Source: Ophioderma brevispina
Lineage: Eukaryota > Echinodermata > Ophiuroidea > Amphilepidida > Ophiodermatidae
DNA length: 64,000 nt
Assembly: GCA_023653785.1 (NCBI GenBank)
Contig: JAMKCH010058171.1
Span: forward strand, 1 to 64,000
Direction: 5' to 3'
Positions within the stretch are counted from its first letter, which is position 1. Each line of letters begins with the position of its first letter. Below, one piece after another: positions 47,648 to 59,788 of the stretch. Under the pieces are notes generated by a model. That model ran no database searches and was not told the DNA's origin. It was given only the letters and a program-made list of their open reading frames with translations. A program made the position numbers and the translations under genes.

Positions 47648-47962
47648 GTAAATGGGAATACTCAGGATTCCAGAAAAATATACTTTCTTTTTTGATTGAA
47701 GAATGTTTGTTTTTGTGGGATGAAGTAGACATCACAATCCTTTATTTTGACCTACTGGGAATAAAAATTGTGTTGTATATTCTTTAATGAAGGCAATCTC
47801 ATGATAGCAGTGGTCATGTCATCCTTTTTTAAACCCTGTGTAACCAAGCGTCAATGCATTACCATGAAAGAGACTTGGTAAGATTAATTGTCTTTGGCTG
47901 CATTCAGGGCATTGGCATGGTACCTGGTGTGCGAATGTTAGGTTGACTGTTATGGTTTTTAA

Positions 47963-48130
47963 AGCGAAGAATGGTATAAAAAAATATTCAGACAATGAAA
48001 AGGAACTCTTCCTGTTTTGTTTATTGTTGTTACGAGAATGTAGACTTCCAAATTGTTTTCAACTTGTGGAAGTGATTCAGTAATGGTCCTTTTTCATTAT
48101 GTCTGAATTTTTTTATACCATTATGTCGCT
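47963..48130. mobile_element. TTAA-flanked MITE, 168 bp, absent from copy 1
   Basis: TTAA flanks both ends (47,959-47,962 and 48,131-48,134). Ends AGCGAAGAATGGTATAAAAA and its complement make it almost wholly palindromic. At the matching place (about 7,970) copy 1 has TGTTAAGTG, a single TTAA, the expected empty site. Same family as 34,993-35,697. Confidence 0.9.
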
Positions 48131-48179
48131 TTAAACGTGTTGCATTTTTCTGATTGCCTTTCACACGTATTTAAAGAAC

Positions 48180-49205
48180 CACATTGACCCAATCCTCATA
48201 TAGTGTACACAGTGACCTAATGAACCCTATATGCCCTTTGACCCAAGTTTGTCCAAAATCAATAAAACACTTCTGCAAATAAAAATGCTAAGAACCACTG
48301 GTCCAGGACCATACAGGTAATCACAGAATGATTCTCTTTTGGCCCCATGTGACCTCTTGACCACTAATGACCCTATGTGAACCTTTGACCCCATTGATCA
48401 TAATATATCCATTTCTACAAGTAAGGTACTGTGACCACAAACATGCTCAAAAGAACAACTAGTACAAGACTCATATGGGCGTATCACATATTGACCTCTA
48501 ATCACCCTAAACAATATTTAGGGTTATGTTTGACCCATGGTTAATATATATGTAACACTAAAGTTTTCCTCAAATTGCAATGCTATGACCACCAACTGGG
48601 CTAAAAGAACTGGGACGAGTGTCATAAGGGTATGCACAGATTGACCTCTACTGACCCTGCTTGACCTTTGACCTTTTTAATCAAAACATTAAAACATTTC
48701 TCCAAATTAATTGTATAACCCCAAACTTGCTCAAAGACCACTGGCCCAAGATTCACGTCTATGTCCAATTGACCTCGGAAATGAATCTACATGACCTTTG
48801 AATCCCTTGTCAAATCTATAAAACACTTTTTTCTTCCATAAATAAAATGCTACAACAACCGAACTTAAAACACAAAGGCTGATTTTCTCTACTGTCTCCA
48901 AGTTTGCAAAAGATAATTACATTGAAAATGTCATATTTGCCACCAAACTTGCCCAAAAGAACTACTGGGGCCCAAGAACTCAAGGATGTATGCCACCTTG
49001 ACATGTAATGACCCTGCATTACCTTGACTCCATTGTAGAATCTATAAAACACTATTTGCAAAATCAAATGCTACACAAACTTAAAACAACCACTGGCCCA
49101 TGACTCTAGGTTATACACATATTACCTTTACTGACACCTATGTGCCCTTTGACCCCCATTTTAAAATACATAAAATATTTTTTTCTTCAAATAAAGTTGT
49201 ATAAC
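48180..49205. repeat. Tandem array, units of about 135-150 bp, copy 2
   Basis: Counterpart of 8,030-9,060 with the same units in the same order. A stray block recurs at about 49,795-49,945. Confidence 0.75.
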
Positions 49206-50029
49206 CCTAAAGGACATCGCCGAATAAAGAATGAGGACACTCTCTATGTCCGTTCATGAGGATGGATGATTTTGAAACATTCCACATTATAAAGCAACAT
49301 GCTTGAAATTTCCTTTTGCTTTTGGTTTCAAAAATCCCATCTTTAGCATTAAGATGTTGGGCCATTGTGTTTTGTTTGCCTCGAGTCTGCCTTGTCTGAA
49401 GACTGTTATATATCCAAATCTTAGCAGCATAAGCTAATAAAAGTTGGGTATTGTTTTATAAAGGGCTGCCTCAATGTAGCCTCTCTATAGCTTCGAAGAA
49501 AAAGTTTCTATCTGGCATCGCTTACAATCTCCATAGCAAAGGCAACATCTTCCTGTTTCTTCATTCAAGTACTAAATGGTCATTGAAATAGAATGATGCT
49601 CTAAGCTTTTTTCCAGAGGTGCCCCTGACGTTTTCTCGACTTTTTTCATGATTTTCTTTGATACAAGTGTATTTTGGGGATAAAAAACACCTTGCGTTCA
49701 TGATAAAGTGTTTGTAAACACAACTCCAAAATGATGTGAAATATAACTATGATTATTATAGAGGGCCTCCTTTTCTGCTTATCCGGCGAGTCCTTTTCTC
49801 AAAAGAACCACTGGCCCAACACTCAAAGGTATATGACTGTCGACCGACTTCATGAGCCCTACATGACTTGTCAAAATCTAAAACAATGTCTTCTGCAATA
49901 AAATTGTTATAACATACTAAAAACAATCACTGGTCCCAGGACTTACCTGGGGTATGCACGACTAATATGTTTTGTTTGTTGTCTTGGTTTTTTATTATTT
50001 TACCATGTTTATTTTATTTTTGTTATCAG

Positions 50030-50160
50030 ACTAGCAGGTTATGTCAGCAGAGGAGGAAATCGTAACAACCAAAGTAGTGCAAGTCCACAGTCACAAATCC
50101 CGGAAAAAGGAAGTGCACAATACTAGTGCCAAGATACCAATCAAATTTAAATTTCTAAAA
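50030..50160 (+). pseudogene. Exon-like lysine-rich piece, copy 2
   Basis: Counterpart of 9,902-10,034. MSAEEEIVTTKVVQVHSHK and KIPIKFKFLK stay in one open frame between TTATCAG and GTAAAC, although flanking DNA has many gaps. Preserved frame in both copies is the main support for past coding function. Confidence 0.4.
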
Positions 50161-50499
50161 GTAAACTCATTTTTGCCTTCACATCACTACAAGATGATGT
50201 GGAGGGCTTTTGTGTAGATGGATGGTTAGACCGAGTGGATGGGTGGGTGGGCAGAGGGATGGATGGACGGACATAAAGAACTTTCATAAATCCAAAATCA
50301 AAATCGAATGACCAATGTTTTTTTAGAATGCGAAGGCTGCTGAGATATCTGAAGGCATTTGTCATTTTGTGTCACCTGCAAGAATGCAGGAGAAGACACT
50401 TACCAGTCCTTAATTCTGTCGACCGTGTGCCCCGTATGGCTGTGTGCCTGTATGGCCGTGTTTTTCAACTTTAGGATAAGTTTTGCATAAAGTTCTCAT

Positions 50500-51160
50500 T
50501 CGAGAATAAAAGTCCAATTGCTATACAGAAATTAGTCAGAGAGATCCCCTTGGAGACTCCATATGATTATGAGGTCAGGTCACATACCAAGGTCCAGGTC
50601 ATGTGAGTCAAGTTATGAATAGGCTGAAAACATCAAATTGGCCTTCATTTTGAGAAGTAAAAGTCCAATAGCTACAGAACTTTGTATTATAGATGTCTTC
50701 TTGCTAACCATCATAAGATGATGTCAAAGGTCACATAACCAAGGTCAAATTTCACATACCAAGTCAAAGGTCACATACCACCCAAGGTCAACGTCAATAC
50801 CAAGTCAAAGGTCACATACCAAGGGGTCAAAGTCACATACCAGTCACAGGTCACATCAAGTCAACGTCCCACTACCAGGTCAAGTCACAATAACCAAGGT
50901 CCAAAGGTCATGTGAGTCAATTAAAATTGGCTAAAACATCAAATTGGGCCTCATTCAGAAGAAAAAGGTCCAATTTGCTACTGAACTTTGACTGATTGCC
51001 TTTTTTGGGGACCTTTATATATCTGATAATGTGGTCAGGGTCACACATAACCAAGGCAAAGGTCCATCTGAGGTCAAGTTTTGGGCTGAAAGTTTGAAGT
51101 CCAATTGCAACTAAATTTATATACGGTCCAGGGTCAATTGCCAAGGTCAAAGGTCCTCAT
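50500..51160 (+). repeat. GGTCA-rich tandem array, copy 2
   Basis: Same units as 10,370-11,235, but with an extra burst of short CAAAGGTCACATACCAAGGT repeats at 50,720-50,910, absent from copy 1, showing slippage after duplication. Confidence 0.7.
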
Positions 51161-51559
51161 AAAAGAGAGTGAGGGAAAGGTGGACCGCAAAAGCATGCGA
51201 CACTTGTGGTTCGAGAACTGCTTGTTCGAAGCCAAATTGTACCGGTCATGGTGCACAATATTTCCATGTTTATGGGCAGAAATACAAAATTGCTATTTTC
51301 TCACTGAATCTGTAGGTAAGATTAGGCAGAAGTAACTTACCCAAGGCTACCGGTTCACAATAAAACATCTATATTTTGTTTGGGGGTAAGTCATGGTACA
51401 AAACTTTATATCATAAATGGTCCCTGTAAAATAAATTGCTAAGGTATTAGTACAAGTACCCACCGGAACAGTCTGGGTACTATCTATACGATAAGAGCGA
51501 ACTTCGCATTTTGTTTTCCTATAGGAGGCTGCCATGTTGACCACTGGAGGTCGCCATGT

Positions 51560-53100
51560 CAAATTACCCCTGTCCTTCGATTTTGACCTTTGTGGTATTT
51601 CTATTAAAATTATATATTTCTGGTGATTACAAGAGACAATAAGAATGCCTACTGCAAACATTCAAGATTGATTTATACTCGTATTTTAATTCATTAAGAC
51701 TTTCGATATTATCCCAATGTGTTATTTTGACGCAAAAATTTGTGACCTTTTTGTTCTGATTAAATCGTGATCCCGTGGGCGAGTTTGACCTCCCCTTGTT
51801 TGATATTTATTTCTAAATGAGTTATAATTATTTTTTGGAAACAAAAAAATAAGAGGGATACAGATACCTCATATATTCAGTTGAACAATACGTTTACGCG
51901 ATTTTTGTATCATTAGTTAGCATCATGATCTTAACATATTTTTGGAAGATATAATTGGGTGACCTTTTCCGCTTGATCATAGGCTTACCGCTCAGCCATC
52001 ACGCTCCCCATCTTTATCGCCCCTGCTCTGTTTGAAACGTCTTCCCAGATTGGGTAGATTCGATGTACAAACTGTACCTGATACGTCCTTGGATGCTATG
52101 TTTGTACTGCAGCCCCAAGAAGGCTGTCTGGTCAAAAGGGCGAATGAATATGGCATATCATTTTAGGCCTTAAGTAAATATACTTTTATCTCAAAGAAAG
52201 CAGGTCTGTTTTAGACTGTCTCCTGTGTGCATTTTGTTAGCATGAAACTCCAATCTGCAATGGCTGAATCGAAATCAATAACGTGACTCTGTATATTGGC
52301 ATATATCAGTAGTATAATCATGTTGTATTTTACCCGGATCATTACAAAACAGACAAACGAGATCTTTTTGTTCAAATTAACTCTCAAACTCTCTGCATTC
52401 AAAGAAATGCATTTACAATATCTCAATTTGTGTAGGCCTAATTACAAACCAAGTAGTTCGTCTAGCTATTGTCAGTCGATGATTATTCGTTTGCTTTGAT
52501 TTTGCCATCTTCATTTCCACTGTGGTATATATATATGAATAGAGTGTGGGGGGGTTTTTGAAGCCACTTCGGACTGAGAGGCTCAACAAGGTTTTGGCAG
52601 AGGAATTTTGGAAATGGCCACCTTAATGTCGTACCAGAACTTTTGCAAATTTGGGTTTGTTTTCCCACCAAATTCCTCACATTCTTCCCCCAGAAAATTT
52701 CACTCCTCCCTAAAAGTTCACTCCCCCTCAGACAAAAAAATACCGTACGGGACGTGCAGCAAAGTACAATCGTTCTCATTTTCAGCTTTCTGGGTTATAT
52801 CAACACCCTCTTTTTTCTTGCCAATTTTGGTATAGCAATAGTTAGCAATGGCCGTTTTTTTTTTCAAAATGTTCTCAACTTTTTGGAAAATTTTGAATCA
52901 AAATGAAAATATTCTGGTTGAACCAAAATTATCAAATTTGTGCTTAAAAGGACAAAAATTTTTAGCAAACAAAATTGGCAAATTTGGGGTTACATTTGGC
53001 CCAATATTTGTGTATCTCTGAGTATAGCTGTGGGTCCTTTTTTTGGCAAAAAATGGGTATAGCTATGGGTCCACTTCCTATACTCTTGGAGGCACTCCCT
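51560..53100. other. Unassigned; contains a dispersed repeat
   Basis: 51,580-51,800 (GTTTTGACGC-type context, AAATTTGTGACCTTTT, GATCCCGTGGG) matches 55,360-55,600 loosely in the same orientation. 52,560-52,900 shares words with 57,580-57,700 (GCAAATTTGG, TTTTCCC, AATTTCAC). No gene recognised. Confidence 0.35.
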
Positions 53101-53685
53101 ACACTGTAAAAATTACAGTGCATTTAACAGGAAAATACTGTAAACTACAGTATTTGGCTTATTTGGAATACAGGAAAATACTGTAACATTTTATGTCCAA
53201 TATTGCAGCCTATATGACAAAATCTAAAAGTGAAGACCTTATTCGAAATTTAATGAGTAACACATCTTTTTACCTACATAAATTTTTCATTATACCATTA
53301 GCCACTAAAATATACAGGAAAAATATTGTAAATTTTACAGGAAAATACTGGCAGCAATTCTGCCAACAAACCCCGTAAAGTATAGCTTTTTACAGGTTTT
53401 CATTCAAATTTCCTTTATATTTTACAGTTTGATGTAATACATTTACAACAAACTGTAAATTTTACAGTATATGCATGTAAAAAAATTGTGGGCTAGGCCT
53501 ACTAAGTTAGGGTGTCGTCAGTGCTTTTTTATTCTTTACACATTCACATCTCTGTAAGGCTCACAAAGATGTTTTTAGCGTTCTTGATTAAAATATTTTT
53601 AACAGTATACTGTAAATTTTACGTAATTTGTTGGCGAATTGCTGGCCAGGATTTCACTGTATAATTTACAGTATTTTTACAGTTA
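53101..53685. mobile_element. TACAGTA-rich miniature element
   Basis: Many copies of CTGTAAA, TTTACAGTA and AAATACTGTAA. The ends CACTGTAAAAATTACAG and CTGTATAATTTACAGT are roughly inverted. No coding frame. Target site unclear. Confidence 0.5.
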
Positions 53686-53814
53686 CCCAAACCAAACTTG
53701 ACCCCCCCCCCCGGTACCACCCGAGGAACTGTACTGCGAAGGGCCCAAAGCACTGCCACCATCTCTCTCTAACTCTGTGCACAAATACGCACATGGTTTT
53801 ATAACAGGATGAAT

Positions 53815-54450
53815 TCCCGGTCTGAAAATAGTTTTTCAAATGCCTTTTTTGTTTGAATTTTAATGTCGAAGCGCACTAAAAATTTATTTCGCCTCCGATC
53901 GGGAACACTATGAATTGATATGGGTTTTTAAAACTGTCGCTTTCAAAGTCTATAGGCATTCGTGATTTGTGAATGTGCCAGAACAGCCAAATCACTCATA
54001 TATTAGGTGATTTTTTTCGTGTGAAAATCACTGATTTTCAAATATGGGTCTTTAGGTGAAAATTCAGCAACATTTTCCTAAAAGGTAGGTTCTTGGGTAA
54101 AAACGTCAAAAATTGTAAAAAATGGGAAGTCTTTGGATGACGAGAGTAAGTTTTCAAAAATATAGGGTCATTGGGTTGTGACCCCCCCAAAATGGGGGGA
54201 AAATACTGGCGGTAACCTGACGGGCTTGCCTCTCGGCGCCCTTAGAGATGGCACCCATGCGGTGGCCGATCGAGTGGACGTTGGCAGCAGTTGCTGAGGG
54301 AAAAGGCCCGTCCAGGGGGAGTTCAGCCCGGTCGGGGGAAATTCGTTCCGATCGAAGTTGTCGCGTCCAAAAACGACTATTTTCATGATCCCATCAATTG
54401 CCCGATTTTACCTCAACTTTCTCACAAGAGGGCTTCTCTCATTTAGGACC
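53815..54450 (+). repeat. Dispersed repeat, copy 1 of 2
   Basis: Direct match to 57,880-58,520. Shared words include CGCCTCCGATCGGGAAC against CACCTCCGATATCGGGAAC, CATTTTCCTAAA, CTCTCGGCGCCCTTAGAGA, CAGCCCGGTCGGG and TTTACC(C)TCAACTTTCT. The GC-rich middle contains several stop-free but unrecognised frames. Confidence 0.7.
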
Positions 54451-54747
54451 TCTATAACACTTAGTAGAACTGAGAGCCCCTATCCCCGCTACGCACTAGG
54501 GGTCTTGGGAGTGCGGGCACGTTCCTTGGCTTGCACATTTATAGTCATTTTCACCTATCTTCATAGCTACCATCCTCTACAAAAATATTCGGTCACTTTG
54601 ACCGATTTAAATCAAAAGGTGACCCCCTCTCCCCCAATTCAAGTTGATCCTTGGAAGTTCAATGGTTTTCAACAGCTTTGTCAGGTCCCCCAACATTGAT
54701 TGAGGGGGCCGTGAAGGTTGTTAAAAGGAAAGACCTCTACGTTCAAA

Positions 54748-55200
54748 TCCGGTTTTGTGGAGAACGCCATGTGGGTGTGTGACCTCAGATACCACATACG
54801 AGGAGGCTTTTGATATTACCCGAAGTCACTCGCGATTGCTCAGTGTTTATGTATTCAGAATACTGATAGATGATGTAAATTTCATTGGGATTGCAAATAA
54901 ACACGTTGTAAACGTATCTATACTATTAAAGAACATAAATTTGACCTTCCGGTTTTGTGTAGAGACGCCAATTTTGGTTGTGTGACCTCAGATACCACAA
55001 TACGAGTGCTTTTGCATTATTACCCGAAATCGCTCGCGATTGCTCAGTGTTTATGTATTCAGACTACGGATCGATTATGCAAATTTCATTGGGATTGCAA
55101 ATAAACACGTTGTAAACGTATCTAGCCATCGTTGACTGCGTATTGCCTCGGGTTTTATGTATTCACCTTTGTTCAAAACTTAGATAGATGATAATTTCAT
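54748..55200 (+). repeat. Tandem duplication, period about 200 bp
   Basis: TCCGGTTTTGTGGAGA...GTAAACGTATCTA at 54,748-54,922 repeats at 54,949-55,125, with a third degraded partial unit to about 55,230. Shared words include GACCTCAGATACCAC and CGATTGCTCAGTGTTTATGT. Confidence 0.8.
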
Positions 55201-55808
55201 GAAATTGCCAAAAAAAAAAAACGTGTGTAGAACATTATTGTATAGCGTATTGAATTCCGATTGGGTGACAAGAGTAAAATCGTAATTTAATTAAAAATGG
55301 GGTCATTCGCCCGGGTACGTCGTTTTTATTCTGTTCGTGGCTTAAATTATGACATTGCGCCAGTGAGTTTGACCTTTGTGGCTATTTTCATGTCATGATT
55401 TATTTCTTGGTGATGAAAAGAAAACAAGAAGGCATTGAAAACAGCCACGATTGATTTAGCTTACGTATTTTATTTCATTTAAAGATTTCCTAATTATCAC
55501 CAACTTTTTATTTTGGTGAAAAAAATTTGTGACCTTTTGATTTTCAGTGACTCTCAGACATTATCGCGTTCAGGCCTGATCGCGTGGGGAGCTAAAGTCC
55601 TTACATGTCATGGTGGTACTGGTGTACACGAATTACTACAGCAAACATTGTTGCTTCACACGATAACTGTGTTGAGCAAATTCCATTTCTCTTTGTGTCA
55701 ATTATGTGGCATGAAAGTCCTGCTAAAATCAACACAGTGCCAACAAACAAAGTCATAGGAGCTTATTTTAAATGATCGTCATGAAGGCTTGATATAAATT
55801 TTAAAACC

Positions 55809-55886
55809 GGGGGGGGGGGGGGTGGGGGGGGGTGGGTGGGTTGGGGTGTGGGATGTTGGGATGGGGTGGGGGGGGGCAGTTGGGGG
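55809..55886 (+). repeat. G-rich microsatellite
   Basis: G runs broken by T and GGTGGG words; G-quadruplex potential. Confidence 0.85.
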
Positions 55887-57879
55887 TTTCAAACATGTAA
55901 AAATTATAGTGTCAACTTAATCCTCTCCTTTCATTAACCCCGTTTCAATGTATTGTGTAAAAGGGGCGAGAGGGTTTCTTTTGGCCATATTTTACTCAAA
56001 AGTTTCTGCAAAATAAAGGCACCAACAGAAAACCCCAAGCCGGAAAAAAAATCTTATGTGTAAATTTTTTTAAGCATTTTATTTCATGGTTTCTTGCGAC
56101 ATCCCTGCAACTTGTTACTCTTTGTTTTACAAGGGTGACATTCAACGTTAAATGCGGTGTACATGGGTGATATAAATTGCACAATTAGTCATAATGTGGT
56201 TAATCTCACACACACGTAAATAAATTATTGTAGAAAATTAGAAACCTACAGTATTTGGCTGTAATTTGAATAAAGCAAAATACTACTATCAATGCTTATG
56301 ATACTAACTTAATTTTCAATTAACAATGACAAAATATTGATATTCCTGGGTGAGTCGATCTTCAGTTGGTTTGGGTAGGGACGGACCTCTTTAGGTACGT
56401 GCCTCGAGACCCCTGAGTGGGCCCAGATCTATAGTGATTTTTAATTACCGAAAAGGGACCCATGCTAGCCATACCATGCAGAATTTCACCGTGACAATTT
56501 TACTATTTTTCTTCAAATTTTGGAACCTTAAATTTTCAACCATAATCGTTAATCAATATTTTTATTATGCAATAATTGGAACCGTTTTTCGTTTCATCAT
56601 AATTCCGGGGTTTTCCCATAGGCGACCCATGTGGCAAATTCGGCCCGTCACCATTTTGGCCCTTAACTTCTCAAAAATATAAAGGAAACATAAGATTCAG
56701 GTTGTAATGTCCCTCAGTAGGGACTTTCAAATATGTTCAGCATTCTCTGCTGGCACCTTCACATCGAAAATAATTGGAAAACCCCTGCATTAATTTATGC
56801 ATTTTGGTCAGGCGTTTAACCTATTTTCCATGGAATGCAAGAACTGAACGGACACTTCCCGTCCATGGAAAATGTTTGTACTATAAGCACAGAACAGCTG
56901 TCGAGACCAGGATAATGACATCCACTAATCATTTTAGGAGGCCTAAAATGTGGGTATAATAAGTGTGTGAAGGCATTCAGGATTTTTGGCAGAAGAATTT
57001 TGATAATTGTCTAGCTTTAAATTTTCGTACAACACCATAAAAATATACATTTTCTGAATATTTGCCGTTGTTGTAAATTGCAAAAAAAACAAACTTTCAA
57101 ACCGTATAGGCCCCTACCACCAGTGCGGCTCCAGACGTTGCAAATCGAGTAACAAGGGAATTATTTTGGGTCGCTTAAATACGTAATTGGAATTACCGTC
57201 ATGCCTGCATGACTTATGATGTAAGTGAAGTAAGTCTATGATGTTAATTGTTATAAGACTTTCAACTGTTTTAACTCGTTTAAAGCGGTCAATTTAAAAC
57301 TAGGTTCATCGTAGACATGACGTAACCTTTTAGTTGGGTCATCTTCAGAAAGTCCCCGTTTAAAGGTGTTTCAGCAGTCCATTTGCCATCGTGCCGTAAT
57401 AATGTGAATGATATGTTCCATCTTTGTCCGATATAACCATGTGCAACCCTGCAACATCTTTTTTATTAAATCCGTTCTCTCTGAGATGAATGACCTAACA
57501 CTATTTTAACAATTTTGGTCCATGCAATTGCGAGCCTATCTGAATGTTGCTCCAGACAGGTGCGGCCATTGCAAATCCCAATCGATTTGCGCCAAAAAAA
57601 ACGCACAGACATTTTGGGCAAAATTGGTTGCAATTGCAAATTTGGATTGTTTTCTCCTACAAGTTCACTTCTTCCCCTCCCCCCCCTCTCAGAATTTCAC
57701 AACTAAAAGGAAAAAAGAAGTCTGTCGCCGCCACTGCCAGGGCAACAGATACAGAATGGACACCAGGAGGCCGGTATATGCCGGTGCCAACATTCAGGCT
57801 CGAGAAGCTCTGTGCCGGAAAGGAGCAAGAATTTGCACAAATACTGTAATTTGGTTATAATTTTTTCATTTGAAATATC
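55887..57879. other. Unassigned AT-rich stretch
   Basis: The longest frames (57,522-57,860, 112 codons in one of three overlapping phases) lie beside a C run and show no domain. No splice-bounded exon found. Confidence 0.35.
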
Positions 57880-58520
57880 TTTCAAATAACTATTTTGTTT
57901 GTATTTTGCACGAAACGAACTTAAAAATTGATATCACCTCCGATATCGGGAACCACCGATGAAAGGATATGCACAGCCAGGTTTCGGGCTGGTTTCGTTT
58001 ATAAAGAAATTGGGGTTCTTGGGTGGAAGGCAGCCAAATTTGCTAATGTTTAAAAAAGAACGGGGTCCTTTTGTTTGACAGTTTGTCAACATTTCCTAAA
58101 AAGTAAAGGTCTTGGTAAAGATTTCAAAATTGTCGAAAAATGGGATCTTTGATAGCGACAGTAAATTTAAAAAATATAGGATCATTTGTTGACATGTGTT
58201 AACAGCCTAACATCCGCGTCATCAACTAATGGACCCCCCCCAACATGTGTAAAAAAGGGAGTAGTGTAGAATCCGTCTATGGATGCCTGGTCCTCTCGGC
58301 ACCCTTAGAGAAGATACCCATGCAGGACACATGCCCGTGGCGCAGGCCGTTCTGAGTGACAATTGCAACGTGCAATCGCGTTCATGGGGCAAAGTCAGCC
58401 CGGTCGGGAAGAATTCGTCCGATCGAGGGTCAGCGCCCCCAAAACGACTGACTTTTTCATGATTTCCCATCAACATGTGGACAATCGCGATTTTTACCCT
58501 CAACTTTCTTCCAAGAGGAC
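57880..58520 (+). repeat. Dispersed repeat, copy 2 of 2
   Basis: Counterpart of 53,815-54,450, clearly diverged with several small insertions. Confidence 0.7.
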
Positions 58521-58919
58521 CACCACTGAGGTGTCTTTGGGAGTGCGTGCATGCCCATTGGTAGCATGTTCACCCTGGCCAGCTCATAGCTCATGTGGAT
58601 AATAGGGGGCCAAAATCTTGACAGCTGTACAGCTCCTGACCTAACACATTTGAGGATCCACAAGGCAATCAAGGAGAAGGCTTGGAGAAAATATGTCTCT
58701 GGAGTTTGCGTTATGTGAAGAGTGATCAACCCTTTTAGTGACCGCGCCCATTCGAAATCATCTAGCGGTTGCCCGCGCTCGCTAGTCTATATAATAATAC
58801 CGGTTTTCTGTGTGTTCTGACCGCATCTATTTTCTCGGAGACCAAGGTCGCACGGTCCTGCAACTGGTGTGGTTGGGTGCCCCTTGGACCGAACGAAGAC
58901 CGGTTGTATTGGTTTATGG

Positions 58920-59180
58920 CGCAAGGTCATCGGGGGTCGTTCAAGGTCACATGGAGGTCAGAAGGGGTAAAATTGTGTCTGGACATGAACTTGGGGGGTC
59001 GATGTTTGATGCAAAAGTTAAGGTCACGACAAGGTCCATTAGGGGTCCTTCAGGTCAAAGGAGGTTCAATGGGGTTAAACTTTGGTGTATCCCACACGAA
59101 CTTGGTGCGGGGTCGATTGTTGATGTTGAAATTTAAAGGTCAAAACAAGGTCATCAGGGGTAATTCAAGGTCAAGGAACC
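58920..59180 (+). repeat. GGTCA-type tandem array, unit about 110-116 bp
   Basis: CAAGGTCATCGGGGGTCGTT, CAAGGTCCATTAGGGGTCCT and CAAGGTCATCAGGGGTAATT begin successive units, each with CGAACTTGG-GGGTCGAT-TTGATG. About 2.3 units. The 152-codon frame over it (58,769-59,227) is a repeat artefact. Confidence 0.75.
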
Positions 59181-59246
59181 ACAAAATCCAAAGAATTTCA
59201 AGCCAGGTGACTGCGAAACCCAGGTGATCACAAAAACTGGGGACCG

Positions 59247-59712
59247 CTATTGATATATGCAGTCTGTAATACCGTGAAACCTCCATGAGGATGTATTTAG
59301 GACACCTGAATTCAATTTTGCCCTCAAAGATGAAAATGGTGTCATGATACATGATACACTTTTGTTCTTGTGTAGTTGTACCAGGAGCTTGGCGATATGA
59401 CACATGAAAGTGATCCTTCAAGCCCAGGTAAAGCACTTAATGTATGGGTTGTGACACCAAACTTGATGGTAAGTATTCATGCAAATTTGATGTTGTTGTA
59501 TGGTAACTGAATAGTTTTAGTTTTAAAGATGCCTCTTTATTTGCAGTTTTTTAAAGCATAACAGCACATCTTTTTAAAGAGCAACCCCAATTTTAAAAAG
59601 TTCAGAATTTGGCACAGTTGCTGGGAACTTGGCTAGGTAACTTACCTATGTGAATGTAAGCTTGAACTTTTTATGTATCGCCAAAAACGAAGGACTTTTG
59701 TAATTAGGATAA
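59247..59712 (+). repeat. Copy 2, second part, of the ~8-kb duplication
   Basis: GCAGTCTGTAATACCGTGAA onwards matches 29,143-29,605, including CCAGGAGCTTGG and GCAAATTTGATGT. Similarity ends soon after GTATCGC. Confidence 0.85.
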
Positions 59713-59770
59713 AGTACCGTAAATGACTTCAAGTATAGTCCCACCCTAAAGTAGAATCCCACCCCTTAGT

Positions 59771-59788
59771 TTCTGGAAATTTCCAGAA
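59771..59788. promoter_or_regulatory. Perfect heat-shock-element-like palindrome
   Basis: TTCTGGAAATTTCCAGAA is four alternating TTC/GAA units at 5-bp spacing, the consensus bound by heat shock factor trimers, within a 22-base perfect palindrome. No promoter or gene is recognised nearby, so it may be coincidental or part of a repeat. Confidence 0.3.

Larger units (their letters stand above)
43493..51483 (+). repeat. Copy 2, first part, of the ~8-kb duplication
   Basis: Colinear with 4,340-11,633 and then 28,986-29,140. It lacks copy 1's insertions at 5,540, 11,247 and 11,634 and its 508-bp tandem duplication. It carries its own insertions at 44,436, 45,046 and 47,963. Many one-base gaps separate the copies. 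Confidence 0.85.
51484..59246. other. 7.8-kb segment splitting copy 2 of the duplication
   Basis: In copy 1 the words GTCTGGGTAC and TATTGATTTAAATGCAG are adjacent (about 29,120-29,150). In copy 2 they are 7.8 kb apart. No inverted repeat or target duplication is evident at the junctions. Internally it has several repeats of its own, listed separately, and resembles a patch of old repeats more than one element. Confidence 0.6.

Noticed and set aside
58769..59227. 152-codon frame on the + strand
   Set aside because: It runs across a 110-116 bp tandem array, and its repeats mirror the DNA units rather than a protein domain.
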